Of a stretch of 64,000 nucleotides of DNA, positions 21,765 to 32,113 are shown piece by piece. The DNA is from Trichoderma breve (taxonomy: Eukaryota; Ascomycota; Sordariomycetes; Hypocreales; Hypocreaceae). Both the position numbers and the translations under genes were made by a program. Every line of letters starts with the position of its first letter. The stretch's first letter is position 1. The notes beneath the pieces were generated by a model. The model was not told the DNA's origin. It made no database searches and saw nothing but the letters and a program-made list of their open reading frames with translations. Where the stretch lies: the NCBI RefSeq assembly GCF_028502605.1, contig NC_079237.1, forward strand, positions 2,356,001 to 2,420,000, in the 5' to 3' direction.

Positions 21765-22771
21765 GCGTGCTCATGATTTAACGATTTCTTTTTGAGTTTT
21801 CTTTTTTCTTTGGATTGATTTTTCCTCCTCTCTACTTGGACGAAACTAGGCGAAATATATACAGCCACTTGGGCACGGGATGGATATAAAAAAAAGTTGA
21901 TGACGATGATGATGGGAAAGGGCTTTTAAGCAAACAAAATAAGGGAGCTCAGACAATGGGCAGGATGGATGCTTTTGAGATAGAATCAGATTGGCAAAAG
22001 GCGGCGGGCAAACAATGATATCACACACATGACCCCCCCTAATTTCTGCTTCCATGTTGATGTTGACGATGTGATATGATTAAGTAATTACATCTATTTG
22101 TTGATGTTTACATCGTTTTGATATGTTCAATATCCATCGCCGGCTAGTACCGTTTGGCATCGGATCAAAGTTACTTATTATGATGTAAACGTGACATTGA
22201 CGGCCCCTCTCCAACTCGCCTCAGCTTTGGGCGTCATGATTCCCATTTCCCCAATTCCCTCCAAATTTGACCTACATGTTCCATTTGCCATTTGACTCGG
22301 AGTAATTCCTGAGCAACCAAGTACCCCCTCATTTTCCACTTGGACCAATCCGCAGCTTAGCTGTGCCATACTAAGTCGCTCGACAGACACAAGGCCCGTC
22401 ATCAACGAACCTTGAATAACACAAGAATTTGTCATCCATGAGAAATGCAACTTTGATGCAACCTTGATGCATTTCCGGCGTGCTACATCGGAATATTGAA
22501 TCTTGAATGTCTGCGATTGGACGGAGCTGCTGGCGGGAGGCACGTGGTTTGTGATGCAATGGCAGAGCTATAATTGCCTTATGTATTGTGCCCGCCTTGC
22601 CTCTATTTTGACGCCATGGCACTTGTTCCATCTTCACTGCTATTGAGAACGCGACCAACTATTTTACATTTACATTTACGATTGAATTCCAGATACAATC
22701 CGATACGCTCGATTCAAACCACTCAAGTACCTGTAATTCCCAATCTAAGCAAAATCCATCCTGCCTCAAGT
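21765..22771. promoter_or_regulatory. intergenic region upstream of the questin-oxidase-like gene
   Basis: This 1-kb tandem gap holds the NAP gene 3' UTR and the promoter of the next gene. A TATAAT-like stretch occurs near 22569. The last 156 bp (22616..22771) stay open in frame with the downstream gene and begin with an ATG in strong context. Confidence 0.45.
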
Positions 22772-24451
22772 ATGGCGACGCCGTGGCAGATTCGTGTCCC
22801 CGCCACTGATACGGGCTTGTTGAAGTGGGCGCAGACGGACGAGTCTGCCGCAAAGGTCTCTGAGCTTTTGCAAAAGGATCTTGAGGTATATCGTTCTCAC
22901 ATAAATCTTAAGAAATTAATAACTAACTGAAGTAATATAGAGCCACCATGTATTCTTCAACGCGGAAGGGTTTCATAATCACGTAAGCTCTCTTCAGTTG
23001 GGTTCATGAAATATCTCCATTTTGGTCTACTCTACTCTTCATATGAGATGCCCATCCATCATTTCCGGGATTCAATTAAACTAAGAGCAATAAAAACTAG
23101 ACTGTCCATCTTCTCCTCTCTCTCTATGCCACCGGCGCCTCCCCCAGCGTCCTCGAGCAAGCCTACGCTGAAAACCACTCCTATCAAATCAAGGCCATGA
23201 ATACTCACCCTGATGTCGTCAAGGAGCTCAAGAGTGGGTGGTCAGCAGATTGTCCGTACCTTGGAAAGGGAAAACACTATCCCGACTTTCTCAAGTTCTT
23301 TCAAGACGAGATTGAGGAAAAGGGGTGGGAAAAGGTTCTGCTGGAGTATGTATTCAAGGGAGATGAGAGGAGTGAAGCAATCTTTGGACGCCTCTTTGCT
23401 GGTATGTGTCCAAACGCTCTTCCACTACCCATATGAATAAACTGAACACAATACGATGCTGATATGACCCCATCTAGGCTTCTTACACCCCCTTATCCAA
23501 CTCATGTACGGCATCGAATGGCACCAACCCGCCATCGTAGCTGAAGGCCTCGCCCAAGCCGCCGTCCACGAAAACCGCGTCGGCGCGTTCCTTACAAAGG
23601 TCGAGCAAGCCGCCTCCTCTCAGCCCCAATCCCAATCAGCCCAGAGAAGAACTCCCCTGCCCGAGTTCTTCGAGTCCGTCAGGCAGTACAGCGAAAAACT
23701 CGCCACGAGTGCTCAGTACGGGGATTCAAACAAGGTGTACGACGGCGTCTTTGTCCGTGCCCCCGACGAGGCACTGGAGTTTTTGAAGCAGATTCGAGTT
23801 GGAGAGGATGAGCTTGATGAGAGATTGGCGGAGATGGTTCATTCGTGTGCGTATGTTGCTGCTACGGCGGCTTTTCATCCGCCAAATGTTCCCAAGTTTG
23901 ACTTTTTCTTAATGTAAGCCCCCTCATCTCCTCTTTCAGAACTGCATGTTTTGTTCTCCTTACTTACAAATGATTTTCGTAGTCATCATCTCAACTCATC
24001 GCCTTTCTTCGTCACCCTCCTCTCCTTCCCCTGGCTCACACCCTCTCAGAAGGCTCGCATCCTCGAATGGAAAATCCGCCTCGACGTCGTACAATACATT
24101 GCCCGCGGATGTCCGCCGCTACATCTCCACGCCCTCAAATCGTTTACTCCAAAGGACAGCACTGTGGCTTCCGTGACAAAGCCTGAGGATCTGCTTTCGC
24201 GGTTTCACGAGATTCTCGACGATGGACATACCATCAAAGTCGTCCGCGCGTTCTTCATCGCTCAGAAATTATCGCAAAAGTTTGCTGATAGGCCGTGGAT
24301 TCGCATAGCGGATGATGAGACGTGGTTGAAGATGCATCAGGTCTTGTTGCAGAGCACAGAGGGCCCGCAGGAACCCTCTTTGTGGGTGAGATCTGCTGGA
24401 TTTGACGATGCGTGGCAAAATGTGCCCAAGGAGGCTGATGGGAAACTGTAG
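22772..24451 (+). CDS. questin-oxidase-like protein (DUF4243 family)
   Basis: Five exons (22772..22885, 22941..22982, 23101..23401, 23478..23913, 23983..24451) give 453 residues. Family features are HHVFFNAEGFHNH near residue 40, HLLLSLYATGASPSVLEQAY, FLKFFQDE, FGRLFAGFLHPLIQLMYGIEW and a helical, His-rich remainder. This family includes the questin and related Baeyer-Villiger-type oxidases of anthraquinone pathways (such as GedK), but many members lie outside gene clusters, as here: the neighbours are housekeeping genes, so the substrate is unknown. An alternative start at 22616 (GCCATGG) would add 52 residues that are rich in Ser, Arg and hydrophobics and lack acids, like a mitochondrial presequence. 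I placed the start at the conserved core. Confidence 0.8.
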
Positions 24452-24576
24452 TCCTTGGGAGTCAACACTATATAGTATGTCATGATGGCTTAAGGACTTT
24501 TGTTCATTTTGTGTATTTGTTTTTAGCTCTAATGTAAATAAAACCCATATATGCTCCTTATTCAAGAATCTCAAGT

Positions 24577-27484
24577 TTAATTCATGCCCATCCACTCATC
24601 TTCACCATCGTCATCATCAGACTCGCCACCCGTGCCATTCATGATCGTATCGATCGTCTTCTGCTGCGCGCTCGTCAAGTACACATCGCCATTACCGTCC
24701 TTGTCGTCCTTATTATCAGCCTGGCTCAACAAATAGTCAACCATGTACACGTTCTCATCGGCCAGTCTCCGAATCTCATCCCTCATCTTGACAACCGCAC
24801 GCGACACCACGCGCAGCTCAACGTCCACCTTTCCGCGGTTGGCCGTCAGCCAAGCGCCGTGCTTGTCGACCAGCGCCTTGATCCACAGCAAGCAGAACTC
24901 AATGTGCGGCGATTCCTCCGTCTGGGCGGCGACGAAGCGGAGCAGTCTCGGGACATAGACGATGGGGAGATCGGCGACCACGAGAGGGATGTCGGCTGGT
25001 GGAACGGCCTGGAAGACTCTCTTGATAAGGCCAGCTTCGTTGAGTCGGAATGCCATGACCAGCGCCTTGAGGTAGTCCTTTTCATTCTCCATCACGGCCA
25101 AAGTCGACGCAGGCGTAATCTCAATGTTGAGATCAAACGGATCAAACTGCAGCGTGTGGTCCAAGCTGTAAATGAGCAAGCCCTCCGTCGAAGCAGCGCA
25201 AAACGCCGTACCGGCAGGTGAAAAGGCAACTCCTGTAACCCGAACCTCGGGCCTCTGCTTCCTCGCCGAAGGGTCACCGCCGCGCTTAGATCCGGGCAGG
25301 CTCGCGTCAAAGCGGTCTTCGCGGTCGGACGCCTCGCCCTGCATGTCAATTTCTCCCAGGGCGCCGGCCTCGGTCAGGAACTTGCTGTTGAGAAACTCTT
25401 GTGTTCCGGATAGAGACAGGTTCACGCTGACGGTAAACTTCTTGAGCAGCACCATGGTAGACACGGAGTAGAGGCAGATGTATTTGCTGTTGCCACCCGC
25501 TAGGAGACAGCTTCCGTCAGTGCTGTATCGGATTGTGCTGAAACTCTTGTTGCCACCGATATTCGCAGCGGTCCTCCGGTCTGACATCTTTCGTCCTCCG
25601 GATACGTCGCGGCGCCCGTCGAGACCCGCCGTCTGCTCAGCTTCTGATACTGACCAAAAGGTCAATTGGCCATCAATTGTGGAAACAGCCAGCTGAAGGG
25701 AATCTGGTCTGACTGCAATGTCGAGAATGTCGGCCTGCAGCTGCAATGGCTCGCTTGTCTGTGTTCTGTTGAAGATGGACCAGATTCGTGCTGTCCTGTC
25801 CCAGCTTCCACTCACCAAGGAGTTACCATTTGGTGTGAAAGCCAGCGCAGACACAGGGCCCTCATGACCAGCCAGCCGATCAAGCAGTTGGCCGGTCTGC
25901 ACTGACCAGATGTGAATGTCAAATGAGTCCAATGATCCAGCGGCTACTACTTCACCACTAGGATCAACAGCCATGCTTGTAAAGGAAAGCCTTGTTGGGG
26001 CTGTAAAGGTACGGAAATTTCGATATCTGATGAGATCCCAGGCTCGGACAGAGCCATCGAGACTTGACGTGAAGAGGACATTTCCCTTTTTGGCAAACTC
26101 ACAAGCCGTGACGCCGCTGGTGTGTTCCGTGAATGTGACGATACAGAAACCAGATTCAATGTCCCACACCTTGATCTTGCCATCATCAGCGGTAGTAATG
26201 ATTCGCTGACCATCTGGCGAGTAGACGAGAGAGTTTATTGAGTCGAAATGACCCTGTTGTTTGAGGATATACGACTCCGACTGCCACTCCCAGACTAGCA
26301 GCTGCCCCAGCTTTGAGGCACCAAAGGCTAGCCACTCTCCGCTCTGGTTGATTGTCACAAAGTCGACGTCGCTCTGGGAGATGCTCAATTTGTGAATGTT
26401 GTTGAAGTCGGGCATTTCGTAGAGGCTGAAAAGGCCGTTGGATAGACCGGCCACTAGGAGGTTCGTTTCGGCGTGGAAAAAGGCACATCGCACATGGGCG
26501 CTACCTTGCATGAAGTAATGTCTCTCCACAATTCGCCATCTCATATCCGACTCACCATCGCTATCATCCTCATCCTCGTCATCTTTTGAAGAGTTGAGCG
26601 GCTTAACGTATTTCCAGGTAAAGACTGCACCGTCTTTGCTGACTGTGTAAATCGACTCTTGGTCGCCGGAAAACCATGCACCAATGACGGTTTGCTTATG
26701 GCCACCCAAGACGGTAGGGATGAATCCTTCCTCGGACTCCACACTCCATATCCTTGCCGTCAGATCTTTGGAGGCTGTCAAGAAAAATCGGGAGTCGCTG
26801 GACCATTCGATATGCTGGACCGAGTCGAAGTGGCCGGTGAGGGTGCGGCGCTTTATAAAGGGAGCAAATTCCAGCTCTCCGTCGGCATTGGTATCCGGTG
26901 TTGAAGGCACATGCCAGACCTCGACCTTGCGCCCCAATCCCACCACAAAGTATCTGCCTGAAGGCGAGAATGAGAGCGCTGTGACCTGCGACTTGAAGGA
27001 GAAATGATAGATGGACACGCGGCGGGGAACGTTGGTCAGGATCGCATGGCCGTCTTCGTCAACGGTGAGAAGGAGATTTCCGCGAGGGGAGAGGCCGATT
27101 CGAACAATGTTCTTGCGATGGGCGAATGGCAGGGTATAGGATTTGTTGCTGTTGTATCGAATTAGCCATCCAGCTTCGTCTTGTCCAAGAGACTTTGATG
27201 GGCACAATGCGCCGGCACGACATACTCTACCAGGTTGAACACGGTCACGCGGTTGCCAACGGGCGAAAATAGATGGGTGCCATCTGGACTGAAGACCAAG
27301 TTGCCTTGGCAGTAGACAGTGCCCAGCAAGTTGGAAAACTATGAAGGACTCGAGGTTAGCCGTCGACCCGGAATCGATCTGGGATCGTAGTTGTGTATTG
27401 TGTGCAGTGGGCAATTGGGCGATGAGGGAATGGTCTGATGAATCAAAATCAAGTCTTGTGTCATACCCTGAAATCGGTCTTCAT
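24577..27484 (-). CDS. PWP2: periodic tryptophan protein 2, U3 snoRNP/SSU processome WD40 protein
   Basis: Three exons (27484..27467, 27338..27226, 27148..24577) give 900 residues, close to the roughly 920 of yeast Pwp2. The first exon codes for only MKTDFR and joins FSNLLGTVYCQGNLVFSPDG, the typical PWP2 opening; a single-exon reading would give a wrong N-terminus. Many WD repeats form two propellers (IEWSSDSRFFLTASKDLTAR, VYSPDGQRIITTADDGKIKVWD, FTPNGNSLVSGSWDRTARIW). The C-terminal helical UTP-B domain follows (LVMAFRLNEAGLIKRVFQAV), and then an acidic tail. PWP2 is part of the UTP-B subcomplex that binds the 5' ETS and U3 snoRNP in early 18S rRNA processing in the nucleolus. Only 125 bp separate its stop from the convergent questin-oxidase-like gene. 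Confidence 0.95.
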
Positions 27485-28292
27485 TGTCGACCACTTGCCA
27501 TGATCATGAACAAACTATACTGAGAGATGAAGCTCTGATATTGTTCTGCTGCATTCGCATCAAAAAAACGAGCTGCGACTTTCTTATCGATACGGGGCTT
27601 TTTTTTCTTCAATTTTTTTTCCTTTGCCGTTAAAAGTCCGGCAGACAATTTATTCCGCTCCTACCATCTAAGCCTAAAGTGGTACGACTACTTTTCAGTG
27701 CTCGTACACTGCAAACACCATTCAGTACTAAATGCCGGGAGCGCACTGGCCATCTCATCTAATCTGGAGTTGGTAGGTAGCGTGTACATGTTACTACACC
27801 GGCTGTAGCACAGTAGAGAGTGAGAGACTAAAGTACCCAGAACCTCATCCACTGCTTCTGCTTCCAACCTGTTCATGCTAGCAGACAAAAAGGCAAGCAC
27901 CAAAAAAAGGAGACCGACCGCCGTTGCTCCTGCTCTGCCTATCCCTCCCCAGTCCAACCCAGTCCAACCCAGTCGTACCAGCCCGCTAAACCCAATCCGC
28001 CACCTGGCCTATCAGCACCCAGCAGCCCCTGGGCAATTCGCCAGAGTGGAAAATTGGGGGATACGACCGCCTCAACCCCTTCTATCCCCTGAAAGTTCAA
28101 GCTCAGGAAGTGCGAACCTCCACTTTGTTTTCCGTTTGACCAGAGCCATCGGCCACCTGATATTCCTCCTCCTGTCTCTTGACTTTTGCTTTAGCATCCG
28201 TAGCCATCGTCTGCTACCGTCCTCTCGCTCGTCCTCCCTCAAGCTCCCCCAAGACACTCATCCCGTAGCCCCTCCACCTCCACGTGTGCAAG
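27485..28292. promoter_or_regulatory. divergent promoter, PWP2 and septin genes
   Basis: This 808-bp gap contains a T-rich run near 27600, one TAGGTA motif (27774), a short direct repeat around 27950..27975 (three partial copies of CCCAGTCCAA) and a C/T-rich septin leader. No gene is seen. Confidence 0.5.
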
Positions 28293-29690
28293 ATGGCTCC
28301 CGCAGCTGCTGAGAGCGCCTCACCGATTGGCATTGCCAATCTGCCCAACCAGCGACACAAGATTGTCGCGAAGCGTGGAGCTAGCTTCACCATCATGGTA
28401 CGCGATTGCCCTCGAGATGTGCCGTTTGCAAACGCGTCTGCGGCCTGGCGAGCTCGATTGTTCCAGAAAACAGTAACTAACATGCACGCTTTAGGTTGCT
28501 GGCGAGTCTGGTCTGGGCAAGACGACCTTCATCAACACCCTCTTCTCCACGACCATCAAGAACTACGCCGACCACAAGCGCCGACACCAGAAGCAGGTCG
28601 ACAAGACGGTGGAGATTGAAATCACCAAAGCCGAGCTCGAGGAGAAGTTCTTCAAGGGTAAGAGCTACCTAGCTGCCTAAGGGGTGGTGTAACGTTGTGG
28701 AGGAGACAACATGCTAAGCCTGAGTTTTGTGATGCTCTCTAGTTCGATTGACCGTCATCGACACCCCTGGATTCGGTGACTATGTCAACAACCGCGACTC
28801 TTGGCAACCCATCATCGAGTTCCTCGACGACCAGCACGAGTCTTACATGCTCCAGGAGCAGCAGCCGCGCCGTCAGGACAAGATTGATCTCCGTGTCCAC
28901 GCCTGCCTGTACTTCATCCGCCCTACCGGCCACACCCTGAAGCCCTTGGATATCGAGGTCATGAAGCGCCTCTGCTCACGAGTCAACCTGATCCCCGTCA
29001 TTGCCAAGGCTGATACTCTCAGCCCCGCCGATCTGGCCAAGTTCAAGCAGAGGGTACGATGAAGCAAACCACTCATGTTCCACACGTCCACCTTTGCTAA
29101 CCAATTTGCAGATTGTCAGTGTCATCGAGGCCCAGAACATCAAGATCTACCAGCCCCCTATCGAGGAGGATGACGAGGCTGCCGCCCAGCACGCGCGTAG
29201 CCTTATGGCTGCTATGCCGTTTGCCGTCATCGGATCCGAGAAGGATGTCAAGACCAGCGATGGTCGCATCGTCAAGGGCCGCCAGTACTCTTGGGGCGTT
29301 GCCGAGGTCGAGAACGAGGACCACTGTGACTTCAAGAAGCTGCGATCCATTTTGATCCGCACTCACATGCTCGACCTCATCCACACCACTGAGGAGCTGC
29401 ACTACGAGGCCTACCGAGCACAGCAGATGGAGACTCGCAAGTTCGGCGAGGCCCGACCCCGGAAGCTCGACAACCCCAAGTTCAAGGAGGAGGAAGAGGC
29501 TCTGCGAAAGCGTTTCACTGAGCAGGTCAAGGTCGAGGAGCAGCGCTTCCGACAATGGGAACAGAAGCTCATTGCTGAGCGTGATCGTCTCAATAAGGAT
29601 CTCGAGCAGACCCATGCCCAGATCAAGCAGCTGGAGAACGAGCTCGAGGCCATGCAGGGTGGTGCCGTCCGAAGCCACGGCCGCCGATAA
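28293..29690 (+). CDS. septin, Cdc12/AspC class
   Basis: Four exons (28293..28397, 28495..28657, 28743..29053, 29112..29690) give 385 residues. The GTPase motifs are intact: P-loop GESGLGKT near residue 38, DTPGFGD, and AKAD for base recognition. The septin unique element is present (WGVAEVENEDHCDFKKLR), and the C-terminus forms a coiled coil from about residue 325 (EEALRKRFTEQVKVEEQRFR onward). The N-terminal IGIANLPNQRHKIV and the family pattern match yeast Cdc12 and Aspergillus AspC. Septins form hetero-oligomeric filaments at septa, hyphal tips and conidiophores; Cdc12 is a core subunit. The first intron splits the P-loop region after FTIM. Confidence 0.94.
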
Positions 29691-30466
29691 ATTATTCGTA
29701 ATGGTGGCTTGGTTCTGTCACGCAATGCTGGCGTTGGAGTGTCATGATGTCGGGTTTTCTCAGTCTGCCTCGGTCCGGATACAGATCTGGGCTTGAAGAG
29801 GTCGAACATGGAATTGCCGCCGCGTACGGCACTTTGTTTCATGCATATTCTAATCAGCTATTGCTACGGGAGGAGAAGATTTTTTTTTGATGAGTTGTCG
29901 AGATAAAGGCTCCGTCTTCTTTATTATTTTGTCTTGTTCGGTTCTTGTACCGGAACTGTCGCGGTAGTGGTCCCGATGGTGGATGCAAAGCACCATGTTA
30001 CGGCCGTTGCCCAAAATCAGCAAGTAGGGGGAGTGCTGGAAGTTTTGATAATGTAGCCCTATTTTATTCCTCTTTTATTTGAGCACTCCCATTTCAGTTA
30101 GGTACATTTTCTAGTCTTATGTAATTGAGTCAGTTGAGATACCAGTTTAATAAGGCCTTCATGATGCGCATTAAGTATAGGGAATCTTGAGAGTGAAGCT
30201 AGTGTTTTCACCACGTTTGTTGGATGTGGTGGTGAAGTAAAAGTAAGAAGAGTCAAAAGACACAAGTATAACACCTAACCAAACGCCTTGCCAACTCTGA
30301 CAGAATAGACATATCCTATCATAGATACCCAAGTCAAAATAAAGCCAATGATGAAGAACATTGAAATAAAACACTCCATGATCTGATTGCCTGCTGAGAC
30401 GCCCCTTCCCCCCTCCTTCCTTTTCCGAAAACAAAAATGCAACTGTCAAGACTTGGAAGCAAATGC
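29691..30466. other. convergent intergenic region
   Basis: This AT-rich 3' region lies between the septin and kinase genes. TAGGTA occurs at 30099. No gene is seen. Confidence 0.5.
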
Positions 30467-32113
30467 TTAAACAGCGTCCATGCTAGCTCTTGTTGTGAGC
30501 TGCTCATTCTTATTGCCCAGCCTCGAAATCTGTAAAAAGGCGTCAACGCCGTACCCCTCCAGACTGTGTAGGTTCAGCGAGCCAGCCCAGTATTCGGCAT
30601 AGACACGACTTAGGGGGAGGCCCATGCCGAGCCGCAGATTAGGAGGCCGGCTGGTGAGAGTCGAGAGCGAGCCCAGGTACGTGGGCGCCTTGAGGTCAGC
30701 CCGGCCGAGCTCGTCGGTGACATGAAGCTCCTGCATGGTGGCGGCCATGCGGGGCACCTGGCCGAGGTTCTCGAGGCGTTTCTGGCTCTGGGGGCCTTTG
30801 CTGAAGGACCAGAGGTACGGCAGCTCGTCGCGGGGGATGCCGCCGCCGCGGTCTGATATCCGGATGATGACGTGTTCCTGCGCTTCGCAGATTGTGACTT
30901 CGATGGGCGGGGGAGGAGAGGAGGCGTGGTCGGGCTGTTGCTGATGGCGGTCGATGACGGCCTGGACGGAGTTGCGCAGGAGCTCCCCGACAATGTACTC
31001 GAGGTGGCTGAGGATGTAGGGGAAGCTGGCGTTGAGGTGGCCGTCGATTTTCACCTCGGGCACCTGCACCTGGGGCCCGTTGGTGGAGCGGGCGAGCTGG
31101 GTGACGGCTTTTGCGCAGCGGCTGATGACATCCTTGGCGAAGCACTTGATGAAGACTTCGCCTATGAAGTCGGACTCGGAGAGGGTGGCGCCGGGCGAGA
31201 AGTAGGGGGAGTTAAAAGTTTCTGTAAGGGAGAGATGTTGCTCCGCGATGACTCGTCGAGAGATGCGCTACGTGGCTCACAGTCAGCTTTTCCGCTGTCA
31301 TTGCAGATGGGGTGGTGAGAAGACTTACCGATCGAAGAATGACATTCATAAAGTGATCCAGCTCTTTGGGGTCCATCAGGCGGCCGCACTCGAGAATGCC
31401 CATGGCGAGCTTGGGGATGACGGTCAGGTGGCCTTTGAGGTTCTGGCTGATAACCTCGCAGAACTTTTCATTGTCCTCCAAGGTTTTGATTTCTTTAAAC
31501 TTGCGAAAGGTGTCAAACGCCTTGTAATAGAGCTGGTAGACCTCTTCGATGTGTGGGTTTGTTACAACAACGTAGGGAAGCTGTTGCATGTCACGGATCC
31601 GATGCGCAATTCTGTAAAATGCATCCCACAATTAGCATCTTCACATTGACAAAATGAGAAGTACGACGTCATTACCTGACTGGGAGCTCGGTTCGGACGT
31701 AGTTTGCAGAGCTTATAAGTCGCGACTCGGTTAGGGAGCGTCCGAATACCATCAGCTGGCGCAAGCTGATCGGGCGTGCCTCTTTCGCAACCCATCTGCA
31801 CGAGACGACGACAACGTTAGCGCATGCGCTCGCCTAGGAAGAGAGACATGAAGATGTGCGAGAATGAACAGCGAGATAGGCTGTCAAATATGAGGTTGAA
31901 TATAGATGTAATGATGGATTGAGCATACTCGTCCAACACAGAAACCGGGCGCCACGTGCCGTTGCTGGCGCCAGCCTGAGCCGCATATCTCTTCTGAATC
32001 TTCGCAAGAGGAGACGTCGCTATCAAGATCGGCCGAGGAATCGCTTTATTGAGCGTCGAGTTGGCAAACGGTCGACATCGTTTGCCGTGGCAGCGCAGCG
32101 CTACGGAGAACAT
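30467..32113 (-). CDS. mitochondrial protein kinase, PDK/BCKDK family
   Basis: Four exons (32113..31929, 31795..31676, 31611..31329, 31267..30467) give 462 residues. The N-terminus looks like a mitochondrial presequence (MFSVALRCHGKRCRPF, basic, no acids for about 60 residues). The alpha-ketoacid dehydrogenase kinase domain follows: ARPISLRQLMVFGRS, ELPVRIAHRIRDM and FYRKF-like helices. The GHKL ATP site comes next: N-box ELLRNSVQAVIDRH, G1 box ISDRGGGIP and G2 box LGMGLPLSRVYAEYW. These kinases phosphorylate E1-alpha of pyruvate or branched-chain ketoacid dehydrogenase in the matrix and switch it off. The subtype (Pkp1, Pkp2 or BCKDK) cannot be fixed by eye. The ATG at 32113 is the first in frame. 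Confidence 0.92.

Noticed and set aside
30467..32113. Reading the kinase as a two-component histidine kinase
   Set aside because: The GHKL ATP site is shared, but the helical N-terminal part, ELPVRIAHR motif and presequence identify the mitochondrial PDK/BCKDK family.
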